Notes: generated by a model from the letters alone, not told the origin. Shown: positions 1-10,328, counted from the first letter of the stretch. The stretch: DNA of 64,000 nucleotides from Polyangiaceae bacterium (GCA_029266615.1 JAQSWN010000039.1:1-64000); one strand, 5' to 3'. Program-made: numbers and translations.

Positions 1-818
1 CCGTGACGTTCCATGTTTCGGCAGGAAGACGTGCCCGGTTGCGTGTTGGAGCAAGCCAGCGAGTAGCCGAGCTCGCGCGCCCGGTTCAAACGCGTGCGAA
101 TCAGCGCGCCCTGCGCGCCGCGGCGGCGAAACGCGGGCCGCACTCCGCTCCCCATGATGAAGGCAACGCCGTCGGCATGGCACAGGGTGGCGGCTCCGAT
201 CGCTTCGTCTCCGAGCCAAGCGAGGTACATTTCGTAGCCATCGGCGAAAGTCGTGGGCAAGATGAGCTGGATAGCTTCGGCGGGGACGGCTTCGGTTTCG
301 AGAGCTCCGGCCAAGGCGACGTGGCAGTACAGCTCCTCTTCGCCCGGGCGCATACGTCGGACGACTAGCTCGGGGGGCGGCGCGGCGAGCGGCTCGTCCG
401 GCACCGCGCGGGTCCACACCAGTTGCCATTCGGTCACGCGGTAGCGGCGGTCGGCCAGCAGCGCGAACAAGGTCGGCTCGCCGAACGCGCAGACTTCTAA
501 CTGGCGCGCGCCGGTGCCGGACGGGCAGAGCCGCGCCTCGATGGCATCCAGCTCGGCGGCGGTGACAGGACCTCGAAGTCCCATCGCCATGCCTTGCGTG
601 AGTGGGCTGCCAGTGCCTGCGAAGATAGCAATGCCGGCCGGACATTCGTGGTCACCGGCGCCGGAAGTGGGAGTCCGAAGCGCCATCGCGGCCGCAACCG
701 CGCGGCAGGTGGCAGCCTGCGCCCATTCGATCTGCCTCGCTTGGAGTGCGCCGGGAGTCGCCAGGATCGATTGAGCGGCGTTGACGTGCTGTTCCAGGCC
801 GAGAGGGAGGTTAGCCAT
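1..818 (-). CDS. GNAT family N-acetyltransferase (3' end runs off left edge)
   Basis: Hand translation of the minus strand from ATG at 818: MANLPLGLEQHVNAAQS...LVVRRMRPGEEE...AIGAATLCHADGVAFIMGSGVRPAFRRRGAQGALIRTRLNRARELGYSLACSNTQPGT. GNAT motif A (VRPAFRRRGAQGAL). Absent from the ORF track because no stop lies in the window. Confidence 0.82.
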   Translation of the reverse strand, partial: MANLPLGLEQHVNAAQSILATPGALQARQIEWAQAATCRAVAAAMALRTPTSGAGDHECPAGIAIFAGTGSPLTQGMAMGLRGPVTAAELDAIEARLCPSGTGARQLEVCAFGEPTLFALLADRRYRVTEWQLVWTRAVPDEPLAAPPPELVVRRMRPGEEELYCHVALAGALETEAVPAEAIQLILPTTFADGYEMYLAWLGDEAIGAATLCHADGVAFIMGSGVRPAFRRRGAQGALIRTRLNRARELGYSLACSNTQPGTSSCRNMERH

Positions 819-1102
819 GGGGCCCAGATACCCGAGTTTGCCGCAGAAGGTTACCGATAAGCGTGTGGTGCATCATGGTGATTCCAGCAAACATCGCTGG
901 AGTCGCCGCATCTCGATGCGAGCCCCACGGCTCATTGAACGAAAGAGCTTCACGGCTCCGTGGCCGCGCAAGACGAGTGAGGCGTTTCGGTATTTGAGCA
1001 GAAAGTTGCGCGGGCCGGGTAACCGCCGTGAGCGCAGCTCATACCTCGCGCTGAAAGACAGAGCCGCTCGTGTGTAACGAGCGTCAACACGGAGGCCAAC
1101 GG

Positions 1103-2602
1103 ATGAGAGCTCTAGCGATAGCTTTGTTCACGACGACCGCGCTACTCGGCGCTTGCTCGGACGACGACGACGCAAGCGGGGGCGAAACAGGCGGCACTTC
1201 CTCGGGCGGCGCTGCCGGCGATAGCGCCGCGGGCGCTCCTGGTACCTCGGGCAGTAAGCCTGACGGTGGCGCGGCCGGCGCGACCGCAATGGGCCTCGGA
1301 GGAGCTGCAGCCGGCGCGGGTGGCGCTCCGTCGGAAGCGCGCACGTTCACGGTGACGATCGAGAATGTCGCTCCCGTGCGGCTGTTTACGAGCTCCGGCG
1401 TCTTCAACGTGCCGGTGGGTGACGCGGCTCCCGGACCGGCCACGCCCGGCAAATCCTATGAATTTACGATTCATGCGGGCCGTAAGCAGAAGCTCTCCTT
1501 CGCGACCATGCTCGCCGCCACCAACGACTTGTTCTATGCGCCGAGCGGAGACGGCATCGCCTTGTACGACGAAGACGGCGAGCCACTTTCCGGCTCCGTG
1601 ACGGACCAGGTGTACTTGTGGGATGCGGGCACGGAAGTGAACGAGGAGCCGCGAGTCGGTGCGAGCACCGTCTCCAAGCAGGCGGCTCCTAACACGGGAC
1701 CGGCCGAGAACGGGAACGTCCGCCTCATCGAGGATACGGACGACATTTTCGAGTACCCCAGCGTCGCAGAGGTGCTGACGGTCGATATCACTCACGTTGC
1801 TGGTACCGAGTTCAAAGTCACTATCAGCGACGTTTCCTCGAATATGGTGCTGCAAACCAGCGAGGGCGACTTCGCGGCGCCAATCTCTCCCGGCGTGTGG
1901 GTAGTTCACGGGGGCAAAGACCCGCTGTTCACGGCCGGCATGCCCGACCGAGGGCAGGGCATCGAAAGAATCGCGGAGGACGGCAACCCAACGTCGCTGG
2001 GAGCCTATGCTCTAGCCAACTCGGGAGTGACGTTCCCTGCTTCCCCCGGAGTTTGGGCGGTGCATGCGGAAGGGCAAATGCCGCTCTTCGCCGACGGAGA
2101 GCCGGACTCCGAATATGGGGTCGAGCACATCGCGGAGGACGGCAATCCGATGTCGCTCGCTGAGCACCTCGCCACCTTGGAAGGCGAGCTGTCTTCGGAC
2201 GTCTTCAATATGCCGGTTGGCGCGGACGCAGCCGGGCCCATCACTCCGGGCAAGAAGTATCAGTTCTCGTTTCAAGCCGTTCCCGGGCAGGCGCTCTCAT
2301 TCGCGACGATGCTGGCGGCGACGAACGACGTATTCTTTGCTCCCGCGGACGCCGGTATCCCGCTGTTCGACGCGGAAGGCACGCCCTTGAGCGGCGACAT
2401 CACGAGCGAGGTCCGGCTCTGGGATGCAGGTACCGAGGCGAACGAGGAGCCCGCGATCGGCCCCAACACGGTGACGAACCAGCCGGCGCCGAACACGGGT
2501 GAAGAGGGCGAAGGCGCCGTGCGACTCCTGGCGGAAGTCGGCGACGACTACGAGTACCCTGCTGTGGACGACGTGCTCGAGGTGACCATCCGCGCCGACT
2601 GA
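1103..2602 (+). CDS. Lipoprotein with two spondin_N-like repeats
   Basis: MRALAIALFTTTALLGACSDDDD lipobox, then Gly/Ser-rich linker. Repeated blocks FNVPVGDAAPGPATPGKSYEFTIHAGRKQKLSFATMLAATNDLFYAP...LWDAGTEVNEEP and FNMPVGADAAGPITPGKKYQFSFQAVPGQALSFATMLAATNDVFFAP...LWDAGTEANEEP. RBS GGAGG at ~1091. Confidence 0.85.
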   Translation: MRALAIALFTTTALLGACSDDDDASGGETGGTSSGGAAGDSAAGAPGTSGSKPDGGAAGATAMGLGGAAAGAGGAPSEARTFTVTIENVAPVRLFTSSGVFNVPVGDAAPGPATPGKSYEFTIHAGRKQKLSFATMLAATNDLFYAPSGDGIALYDEDGEPLSGSVTDQVYLWDAGTEVNEEPRVGASTVSKQAAPNTGPAENGNVRLIEDTDDIFEYPSVAEVLTVDITHVAGTEFKVTISDVSSNMVLQTSEGDFAAPISPGVWVVHGGKDPLFTAGMPDRGQGIERIAEDGNPTSLGAYALANSGVTFPASPGVWAVHAEGQMPLFADGEPDSEYGVEHIAEDGNPMSLAEHLATLEGELSSDVFNMPVGADAAGPITPGKKYQFSFQAVPGQALSFATMLAATNDVFFAPADAGIPLFDAEGTPLSGDITSEVRLWDAGTEANEEPAIGPNTVTNQPAPNTGEEGEGAVRLLAEVGDDYEYPAVDDVLEVTIRAD

Positions 2603-2683
2603 AGCGAACCCGCGCGCACGCCGTGTCCAGGCGCGCAGAACGTTGACTCTTGCGAAGTGGGGTGCTCCGCGCGGGCGCCCCGC

Positions 2684-3124
2684 CTACCTCTCCGCCGCGA
2701 AGGGGGCGCCTTGGATCCGGCGCTTCGCGGACCGGGAGGCGCTGCGCTCCGCGAGGATGAGACCGACCATCGAGAAAGCGTGGCGCGTCCGCGTGAGGTT
2801 GGCGGCGAGCGCGGGACGCAGCGGAGACAGGCTTGGAAACCAAGTGACGGCGAGGTCCAACAGCTCCATCCCTTCGCCGGGCGTCGTCGCGTCCGACAAC
2901 GCGAGCGCGAGCTGCGCTGCGTCCGCGGCGGCGAGCGAGGACTGCTCGATGGCCCAGCACAGCTCGTTGAACAGCAGCACGTCACTTTCGGGAACTGCCG
3001 GTCCGACGAGCGCAAACGCGAGGCCGCCGCACGTTTCGCACGTTGCCCTGCCGTCGACGCACTCCGGGCCGGGAATGAGCCCAACTTCGCCGCAGCGGTC
3101 ACAACTCGCAGGCAGGAAGATCAT
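2684..3124 (-). CDS. Hypothetical zinc-ribbon protein (paralogue of 12234..12674)
   Basis: ORF 146 aa; N-terminal CDRC...CETC ribbon; shared layout with the 12.2 kb protein. Confidence 0.6.
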   Translation of the reverse strand: MIFLPASCDRCGEVGLIPGPECVDGRATCETCGGLAFALVGPAVPESDVLLFNELCWAIEQSSLAAADAAQLALALSDATTPGEGMELLDLAVTWFPSLSPLRPALAANLTRTRHAFSMVGLILAERSASRSAKRRIQGAPFAAER

Positions 3125-3270
3125 GTCTGCACGGTACGCCCAGCTCAGATGTTGGTCTGTCCGGTAAGTGCCTTACGCAACTGCTTGCAGCCAAGCGCCG
3201 CTGCGGCTCTTCGAAAACTGCCCGTCACGATCGCGACGCACGAACGACCCTTCTCACTGTCGTACGACTT

Positions 3271-3305
3271 GCCGCACGCGAGATCCGAGGACGCTCGCGT
3301 GCGGC
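3271..3305 (-). terminator. Hairpin terminator-like element after the fasciclin gene
   Basis: Perfect 12-bp inverted repeat GCCGCACGCGAG/CTCGCGTGCGGC around an 11-nt loop, just beyond the stop of the minus-strand gene at 3317. No strong U-tract. Confidence 0.55.
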
Positions 3306-3316
3306 CTGCATTGTCT

Positions 3317-4366
3317 TTATTCCGGTACGAGAACCGTGTCCACGACGTGAATGACGCCGTTCTTCGCGATGATATTCGCGCTCGTCACGTTGGACTCGTT
3401 GACCTTCACTCCGTCATCCAGGTCGATGGTCACGCTCTCGTCCTCGAGGAGGGTGGGGACGGGGCCGGCGGTTAGATCTCCCGACCCAACCGCACCTTCG
3501 ACGACGTGGTAGAGCAGCACGTTCTTGAGTGCGTCACCGGTCGGCACCGCGGCGAGCTTGTCGAACGCGTCGTCCGTGGGGGCGAAGACCGTGAACGGGC
3601 CCGGGCCCTGGAGCGCAGTGACGAGGTCGGCCGAGGTGAGGGCGTCGGCGAGCTGCGTGAAGGTGCCGGCCGCGATCGCGGTAGCCACGATGTCGTCCTC
3701 CGGCGGAAGGATGATGGTGTCGATGACGTGAATGACGCCGTTGCTGGCTTCGATGTCCGCGGTCTTGACCTCGCCGTCCTTGACCTTCACGCCGCCGGTC
3801 GTGTCGATCAACACGGGCGAGCCTGACAGAGTCACGAAGATTTGCTCGTCCTTGAGCTCCGTGGACTTCACGGCCGCGCCCACGACCACGTGGTACTTCA
3901 AAATCTCGGTGAGCTTTGCCTTGCTCAGCCCCTCCAGGACGCCCTCGTTCGCCTCTTCGAATGCTTCGAAGGCGTCGTCGTCCGGTGCAAACACGGTGAA
4001 GGGGCCGTCGCCCTTCAGTGCATCCACGAGGCCGGCCGCGGTCAGCGCGGCGGCGAGCTTCGTGAAGTTACCGGCAGCGAGCGCGGTTTCCACGATGTCC
4101 TTCTGAGCCGTTTCACCGCTGCCGCCAGCGCCGCCGTTCGAGCCAGGCGCTTCGCCGCCAGTAGCCGACTTGCCTGCGGTGGATGACGTGCCTCCGCCCG
4201 ACTTACCGCCGCTGCTGGACTCGCCCGCCTCGCCAGACGTTCCGGCCGTCGCCGACGTTCCACCGCGACCGGCCGTGCCCGGGCTACCGTCGTCGTCGTC
4301 GTCGCCGCAAGCGATGATGCTTTGGGCCGCGATCAGGGCCACACCCATCCAAAGTAAGTGCTTCAT
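3317..4366 (-). CDS. Fasciclin (FAS1) domain lipoprotein, two FAS1 repeats
   Basis: MKHLLWMGVALIAAQSIIACGDDDDDG lipobox; two repeats of the type DIVETALAAGNFTKLAAALTAAGLVDALKGDGPFTVFAPDDDAFE and DIVATAIAAGTFTQLADALTSADLVTALQGPGPFTVFAPTDDAFD; NGVIHVID/NGVIHVVD. Confidence 0.93.
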   Translation of the reverse strand: MKHLLWMGVALIAAQSIIACGDDDDDGSPGTAGRGGTSATAGTSGEAGESSSGGKSGGGTSSTAGKSATGGEAPGSNGGAGGSGETAQKDIVETALAAGNFTKLAAALTAAGLVDALKGDGPFTVFAPDDDAFEAFEEANEGVLEGLSKAKLTEILKYHVVVGAAVKSTELKDEQIFVTLSGSPVLIDTTGGVKVKDGEVKTADIEASNGVIHVIDTIILPPEDDIVATAIAAGTFTQLADALTSADLVTALQGPGPFTVFAPTDDAFDKLAAVPTGDALKNVLLYHVVEGAVGSGDLTAGPVPTLLEDESVTIDLDDGVKVNESNVTSANIIAKNGVIHVVDTVLVPE

Positions 4367-4504
4367 GTGCGTTCTCCTCGGAGCGTCCGCTCCGCTCGAT
4401 GCCAGGGCCGCAGTGGTCCGGCTTCGCTCACGAGCATCGAGTAAGACGCGCCCTTTCGTAAGGCCCCCCCCCCGCATCAGCGTATACGGCGGAATACGGG
4501 ATCG

Positions 4505-5248
4505 CTACCGGGGGCGAGCGAGCAGCTCCGAGTCGTCGTCTAGGACGCCGTCGGCGTTGGGATCGCGGTACAGCGCGACGCCTTCGCCGAGCGCGGCTTC
4601 GAACCGCGCGAGTAGCTCGGGGTTCGAGCCCGCGTCGATGTGAATCTGGCCGTCCTCGCGCGTGGCAACCGCGAAGCGGACGGGGCGTAGCCAAGCCGCA
4701 AAGTCGAACGCGACGAGCAGGCTCGCGTCGCCTGGAGACAGCTGAATTCCCGAAGATATCGCGGCTAGCTCGAAGCGCGGCTCGAGCTCACTCGCGATGC
4801 TGAACGGCGTGCCGTCCGACAGCTCACCGAGCAGCAACACCGAGCGACCCTCGAGCTCCTCCGGCGCGCTGCTGGGCACGGTGCGCGCGCGCACGAACGG
4901 GAGCGTGGCGGTGCAGAAGCGCCCCGCGCTCGCCTCGAAGGATGTCTCTACGTGCGCTCCCGCCGCGTGATCGCCGACGCCGAGGGCAGGCGAGACGAGC
5001 GGCTGACCCGTGCCGTCGCAGCTGCCCTCGGGGGTGAGGGTTACGGCCTCCAGATCCAACCAGGCGCTGCGCACGGTGGCCACGGCGCCACGGCTGTCGA
5101 GCGCGTAGTCCTCGGGCGCGCTGGAGGTGCCGGTGTACGCGAGCGCGGCCACGAACGGCGGGTTGCCGGTTTCGGTGCCACCCGTGCACCCTGTCGCCAG
5201 ACCCAGAAGGGCCACCGCCCGAACGCAACGCTGGCCTAGCTCACTCAT
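4505..5248 (-). CDS. Hypothetical lipoprotein (GCTGGTETGNP signature)
   Basis: MSELGQRCVRAVALLGLATGCTGGTETGNPPFVAAL; start inside ORF 4505..5284. Confidence 0.7.
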   Translation of the reverse strand: MSELGQRCVRAVALLGLATGCTGGTETGNPPFVAALAYTGTSSAPEDYALDSRGAVATVRSAWLDLEAVTLTPEGSCDGTGQPLVSPALGVGDHAAGAHVETSFEASAGRFCTATLPFVRARTVPSSAPEELEGRSVLLLGELSDGTPFSIASELEPRFELAAISSGIQLSPGDASLLVAFDFAAWLRPVRFAVATREDGQIHIDAGSNPELLARFEAALGEGVALYRDPNADGVLDDDSELLARPR

Positions 5249-5280
5249 TCCGCGCAGCTTGCCCTCGCAAGCGCCGCGGA

Positions 5281-6162
5281 TCATCGATTCCCTCCGCGCT
5301 TCGTGACCCGGCTGAGCGGGAAGAGTTGGAAATTGAGCTGCACGACTTGTTCCGGGTCCTGCTCGAGCGCCGACAGCTCCAGCAGCTCCCGCCGCAGTCC
5401 TTGCAGTCGCTCCTTCAATGTTCGCAGCCCTTGACGTCCGAGTCCCAAAGTGAGCGAGGAAATATCGCGTTCTGCCGCCGGCACCAAGTCAATCGACTCG
5501 ATTGCCCGCTGCGTCATCGCGCGATGAAACGCCGCAATGTGCAGACCTCGCGTCTCTGGCCCGGTGGAAAGCAGCGCGTCCGCTTGCACCAGCTTGCCCG
5601 TGTCGTTTCGAACCAAGAGCCCTAGATCCATCAAAGTGTCCAGCGCGCGCTGGGCTTGCAGTGAGCTGATGGGGGGAACCAACTGGTCGGCGATCCAGTC
5701 CGCGTCCTCGCGAAAGTGGGGCGTGGCGGCAAGCTCGCGGATCGCGGGCATGAACCAGTCCGTGTAGTAGGCCGCGTGTGCGACGTCCAGCTTGTGCGCT
5801 TGCTGGTAGCTGCGAAAGCCGCTCAGCTTGCCGTAAAACTGCGCCCGCTCGCTGGAGGTCTTGGCCTGATTGAACCCCACGAGCTGCACGAAGTAGCGGC
5901 TTGCCTCACGGTCCAGCCCGCACGCGGACGCGAATCGCTCGGCCATCTTCGGGCTGAGACTGCGCTTGCCGTCGATCACCAGCTTCAAGTAGTTGGGCGA
6001 GGCGACGCCGGCGCGCTTCGAGAAGCTGCGGTACGAAAAGCCCCGGCTCGCTGCCTTCTTTGCCGTGTAGTGGTCGCGCAAGAACGCGCGGTAGTCGAGG
6101 TACGCGTAAACGCCCACGGCAGGATCCGGTTGCACTTCGTCATCATAGCCCCGCCGCGGCAC
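5281..6162 (-). CDS. TIGR02147 family (DUF4423) protein, HTH-like
   Basis: AYLDYRAFLRDHYTAKKA...FSYRSFSKRAGVASPNYLKLVIDGKRSLSPKMAERFASACGL...AAYYTDWFMPAIREL; characteristic of the TIGR02147 family. Overlaps the lipoprotein ORF. Confidence 0.85.
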   Translation of the reverse strand: MPRRGYDDEVQPDPAVGVYAYLDYRAFLRDHYTAKKAASRGFSYRSFSKRAGVASPNYLKLVIDGKRSLSPKMAERFASACGLDREASRYFVQLVGFNQAKTSSERAQFYGKLSGFRSYQQAHKLDVAHAAYYTDWFMPAIRELAATPHFREDADWIADQLVPPISSLQAQRALDTLMDLGLLVRNDTGKLVQADALLSTGPETRGLHIAAFHRAMTQRAIESIDLVPAAERDISSLTLGLGRQGLRTLKERLQGLRRELLELSALEQDPEQVVQLNFQLFPLSRVTKRGGNR

Positions 6163-6252
6163 TTCAAGGCAATTGTCGTATTCTGCTGAATACGACTTTG
6201 GAAAGCGAGGCGAAATCCCCGGTGTTCACGAAGTGGGTTCTAAAGGGCCGCC

Positions 6253-7104
6253 TCAGGTGATGCCCTTCATTTCGCCGAGCCGCTTCACCATTTTCGGATC
6301 CCGATGATCGAAGAAGCTGCTCGTCTTCGTGTCCAAGGACGGGATGATGAGCATTTCGTCGGCGCGCAGCTCGAAATCGAAGATGTCGAAGTTCTCCGCG
6401 ATACGTTCTTTACGGACGGACTTGGGGATCGAGACGATGCCGCGCTGCAGTAGCCAGCGAAGGATGACCTGGGCGATGGACTTATTGTGCCGTATCGCAA
6501 TCGACCCGAGGAGCTCGTTCTTGAAAATGTCTCGTTTCCCTTCCGCGAACGGGCCCCAGGACTGATGCTGGACGCCGTTTTCGCGCAGAAATTGCTGAGC
6601 GTCGACCTGCTGGTGGAACGGGTGGGTCTCGATCTGGTTGACGGCTGGCTTGACCTCGTTGTGCACGATGAGGTCCATCACGCGATCGGGGTGGAAGTTG
6701 CTGACGCCGATCGCGCGCACGCGCCCTTCGCGAAGGAGCTCCTGCATGGCCCGCCAGGAGCCGTGAACGTCGCCGTACGGCTGGTGGATGAGGTACAGAT
6801 CGAGCACGTCCAGGTCGAGCCGCTGCATCGAGCGGTCGAACGCGCGCTTGGTCTTTTCATAGCCGGCGTCTTCCACCCACAACTTCGTGGTTACGAAGAT
6901 TTCTTCGCGCGGCACGCCGCTTTCTTTGATCGCTTTTCCCACCGCTTGCTCGTTTTGATAGGCGGCGGCGGTGTCCAGCAGCCGATAACCGACGCGCAGG
7001 GCTTCCACGACGCTTCGTTGGCACTCCGCAGGGTCGGGGACCTGAAACACGCCGAAGCCGAGCAGGGGCATCTTCACGCCATTGTTCAAGACCGTCTGTT
7101 GCAT
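6253..7104 (-). CDS. Aldo/keto reductase
   Basis: [24 protein letters not shown]...[34 protein letters not shown]...[11 protein letters not shown]...[11 protein letters not shown]. Confidence 0.93.
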   Translation of the reverse strand: MQQTVLNNGVKMPLLGFGVFQVPDPAECQRSVVEALRVGYRLLDTAAAYQNEQAVGKAIKESGVPREEIFVTTKLWVEDAGYEKTKRAFDRSMQRLDLDVLDLYLIHQPYGDVHGSWRAMQELLREGRVRAIGVSNFHPDRVMDLIVHNEVKPAVNQIETHPFHQQVDAQQFLRENGVQHQSWGPFAEGKRDIFKNELLGSIAIRHNKSIAQVILRWLLQRGIVSIPKSVRKERIAENFDIFDFELRADEMLIIPSLDTKTSSFFDHRDPKMVKRLGEMKGIT

Positions 7105-7410
7105 GTTTTACTTCCGTCGTTGCTGAGTGAAGCTTGCGTTCGCCCGTCTGCCCGTGAACGCCGCCGTCCGCCCGGAGTGGCGCTCGACTAAGCGCGTCCT
7201 TCGTTACCGCTCATGAACCGCACCCGGCGCTGGTCCGGCCGGCATGTGGCCAATCCTCGAGCCACTGGGCATGTAAGCACAGGCGCGTGCAGAACGCGCT
7301 CGGTTCCGCCTGGTGGCGAGGAAGCGCGGCCGGCCCGCAGCCGAAGTGAGGCTGATTGTCGCGCCGGTCGAGGTCGGATGCGGCACCGGCTTTGCATTCA
7401 CCTGAGCGGC

Positions 7411-8205
7411 ATGTGCCGGCGGTTTACTTGCCTGCTCGCCGCGGCCGCGCTGTTCGGCACGTCACCGGCCCGCGCTTGGCAGACCAGCTACTTCGAGCAT
7501 GACGACGAGCGGTACCTGCTTCCCAAGCAGCACCAAGGCGGCGCCGCGTTCTTGCCGCCTCCCGGCGAAGAGGCCGCGCTGCCGGTGGTTGTTTTCCTCC
7601 ACGGCACCAACGAGACCGGCGCGCTACATATGTGGTTCGGCGGCAAAAAGCGGGACGTTCGCCCCGTCGTTCAGCGGCTCGTCGAAAATGGGCGGGCGCG
7701 CCCGTTCATTCTCGCCGCGCCGAGCCAGACGCGCCACGCCGCGGTCCCACGCGCTTTGTGGTCCGGCTTCGAGCTCGGCGCCTTCATCGAGGACACGGCC
7801 AAGGCGCTTTCGGGCAAGGCACAGCTCGATCGCGCACGCGTTTACGTGGTCGGGCATAGCGGCGCCGGTTGCAATCCCAACGGCGGAGTCGCCACTCGGT
7901 GGGCGACGGAAGCGCTCCAGCCGGTAGCGGTCGCGTCCATCGACCCCTGCCTCGACGCGGAGATGGGAGCCGCCATGGCTCGACGCCCAACCCAAGTTCC
8001 GCTGTCGGTCTGGTGGCAAGCCGCGGTCTGGCCGCGCTCTCCGGAAGCCTTCTGGACCAGCTTGACCCGCCGCAAGCCGCCCGAGCGCGTGGATCAATTG
8101 ATCCAGCTGAAGGTGTCCGGGCCCACCGCCCACGATGACGTCGTGCCGCTGGCCTTGGAACAATTTTTGAGCGAATGGCTGCCCCGCGCAGCCGCAAAGT
8201 CGTGA
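7411..8205 (+). CDS. Secreted alpha/beta-hydrolase-like protein
   Basis: Signal peptide MCRRFTCLLAAAALFGTSPARAWQ; PVVVFLHGTNETG and VYVVGHSGAGCN nucleophile elbow (GHSGAG). Confidence 0.7.
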   Translation: MCRRFTCLLAAAALFGTSPARAWQTSYFEHDDERYLLPKQHQGGAAFLPPPGEEAALPVVVFLHGTNETGALHMWFGGKKRDVRPVVQRLVENGRARPFILAAPSQTRHAAVPRALWSGFELGAFIEDTAKALSGKAQLDRARVYVVGHSGAGCNPNGGVATRWATEALQPVAVASIDPCLDAEMGAAMARRPTQVPLSVWWQAAVWPRSPEAFWTSLTRRKPPERVDQLIQLKVSGPTAHDDVVPLALEQFLSEWLPRAAAKS

Positions 8206-8236
8206 GTTGGTCTGGAACCTGCAACGCCTTTGTATA

Positions 8237-8644
8237 ATGGAAAATTCACGCAAAAATCTGGATCCTAAGTGGTGGAACGACGGCCACAACTCCGCTTGGG
8301 AGCGCACGAAAGAGGCACTCCATCGCGATTGGGAGCAAACCAAAGCCGACTTGAGCGACAGTGGCAAAGAGCTCAATCAAGACGCGGGTGACACGGTCAA
8401 ACAAGCCACGGGCAAGCAGGTCATCCCGCCCGGCGATCGACCCAACCCGCCCGAATGGGATCAAGTCGAGCCGGCCGTGCGCTACGGCTACGGCGCGCGC
8501 CGCCAGTACGAGGGGCGCGAATGGAACGACGACCTCGAGCGTGATCTGGCGAGCGACTGGTCCGGCACCGGTGACAGCAGCTGGGACAAGGTCAAAAGCG
8601 CCGTGCGCCGCGGCTGGGACGGCGTCAAGCGCGCTGTAAGCTGA
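8237..8644 (+). CDS. Hypothetical Trp/Asp-rich stress-type soluble protein
   Basis: MENSRKNLDPKWWNDGHNSAWERTKEALHRDWEQTKADL...DKVKSAVRRGWDGVKRAVS; repeated amphipathic W-D pattern. Confidence 0.6.
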   Translation: MENSRKNLDPKWWNDGHNSAWERTKEALHRDWEQTKADLSDSGKELNQDAGDTVKQATGKQVIPPGDRPNPPEWDQVEPAVRYGYGARRQYEGREWNDDLERDLASDWSGTGDSSWDKVKSAVRRGWDGVKRAVS

Positions 8645-8669
8645 TATTCCGGAGCGCGGCGACGCTCGG

Positions 8670-10220
8670 TCAACGCAAGAAGGCGCGATACACCGGGTTG
8701 TCGGTCTCCTCACGGTAGGGGTAGGCGAGCGTCGTCAGGAAGCTTTGAAACGCTTCCGCGTCGCTCGCCGGCACCTGCAGCCCGACCAGAATGCGGCCGT
8801 AGTCAGCGCCCTGGTTGCGGTAGTGGAAGAGGCTGATGTTCCAATTCGGGTGCATCGCGGTCAGAAAGCGCATCAGCGCTCCGGGACGCTCGGGGAAGAT
8901 GAAGCGGAACAACCGCTCGTCCCGCGCCAGCTCCGAGCGGCCGCCCACCATGTGGCGCACGTGCTGTTTAGCGAGCTCGTCCTCGCTGAGGTCCAGCGCG
9001 GAGAAGCCGGCGTTCGTGAAGCTGCGGGCAATCTCGCCGGCTTCCGCGCGCTCGGAAATGGAGATGCCGACGAACACGCGGGCCACGGCGCGGTCCGAAA
9101 TGCGGTAATTGAACTCCGTCACCGCGCGCGTCCCGAAGAGCTCGCAAAAGCGGCGGAAGGAGCCTCGCTCTTCGGGAATTTCGACGGCGTACAAGGCCTC
9201 ACGCTGCTCACCGAGCTCCGCGCGTTCGGCGACGAAGCGCAGGCGGTCGAAGTTCATGTTCGCGCCGCAGGTGATGGCGACGAAGGTTTTTCCCTGCACC
9301 TGGTGCTCGGCCACGTACCGCTTGATGCCCGCGACGCCCATGGCGCCGGCCGGCTCGAGAATGCTGCGCGTGTCTTGGAACACGTCTTTGATGGCCGCGC
9401 ACACCGCGTCCGTGTCGACGACCACGAAGTCGTCCACCAGCGCTTTCGTGATGCGGAACGTCTCTTCACCGACGAGCTTGACCGCGGTGCCGTCCGAGAA
9501 GAGGCCAACGTCCGTTAGCGGCACGCGAGCCCCGGCTCGAACGGAGCGCAGCATGGCGTCCGAGTCGTTCATCTGCACGCCGATGACTCGGACTTCCGGG
9601 CGGACGGCTTTGACGTACGCGGCCACTCCCGCGATCAACCCGCCTCCGCCGATGGCGACGAACACGGCGTCGATCGGCCCCTGGTGCTGGCGCAGAATCT
9701 CCATCCCGACCGTCCCCTGACCTGCGATCACGTCGGGGTCGTCGAAGGGGTGGACGAAGGTGAGGCCCAGCTCCTGCTCCAGGGAACGCGCCTTTTCGTA
9801 GGCGTCGGAGTAGCTGTCACCGTGCAGCGTGACGTTCCCGCCGAGCGCGCGCACGGCGTCCACCTTGAGGCGCGGGGTCGTGACCGGCATCACCACGTGC
9901 GCCTCGCAGCCGAGGCGCTGCGCGGAGAGGGCCACCCCCTGCGCGTGATTCCCGGCCGAGGCGCAGATGACCCCGCGCTCGCGCTGCTCCGGCGAGAGCT
10001 GCACCATCTTGTTGTAGGCGCCGCGTAGCTTGAAGCTGAACACCGGCTGCTCGTCTTCCCGCTTGAGTAGGATCTGATTGTTCAGGCGCCGCGAGAGGCT
10101 CGGCGCAGGTTCAAGCGGCGACTCGATAGCCACGTCGTACACCCGCGCGGTGAGGATCTTCTTCAGATAGTCCACGGGGCTGGCCTCCGTCGGAGCTTCG
10201 AGAGCGTCGAGAGTCTTCAT
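8670..10220 (-). CDS. ilvA: Threonine ammonia-lyase, biosynthetic (PLP domain plus two C-terminal ACT-like domains)
   Basis: FSFKLRGAYNKM PLP-lysine motif, CASAGNHAQGVA, GGGGLIAG; ACT-like C-terminus (PERPGALMRFLTAMHPNWNISLFHYRNQGADYGRILVGLQV). Confidence 0.93.
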   Translation of the reverse strand: MKTLDALEAPTEASPVDYLKKILTARVYDVAIESPLEPAPSLSRRLNNQILLKREDEQPVFSFKLRGAYNKMVQLSPEQRERGVICASAGNHAQGVALSAQRLGCEAHVVMPVTTPRLKVDAVRALGGNVTLHGDSYSDAYEKARSLEQELGLTFVHPFDDPDVIAGQGTVGMEILRQHQGPIDAVFVAIGGGGLIAGVAAYVKAVRPEVRVIGVQMNDSDAMLRSVRAGARVPLTDVGLFSDGTAVKLVGEETFRITKALVDDFVVVDTDAVCAAIKDVFQDTRSILEPAGAMGVAGIKRYVAEHQVQGKTFVAITCGANMNFDRLRFVAERAELGEQREALYAVEIPEERGSFRRFCELFGTRAVTEFNYRISDRAVARVFVGISISERAEAGEIARSFTNAGFSALDLSEDELAKQHVRHMVGGRSELARDERLFRFIFPERPGALMRFLTAMHPNWNISLFHYRNQGADYGRILVGLQVPASDAEAFQSFLTTLAYPYREETDNPVYRAFLR

Positions 10221-10328
10221 CAGGTCGGCCGGAGCGTGGCATGATGGTGCGACGCGCAAGTCAGCGCAAGCGGCGCACGAGGTAGCCGGAGCCCGCACGT
10301 GCGGGGGCCTCGCCAACCCGGACGTGCG

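Noticed and set aside
10292-10305. Palindrome CCCGCACGTGCGGG
   Set aside because: Perfect but short, no loop, GC-only; not repeated elsewhere and could be incidental in this base composition.
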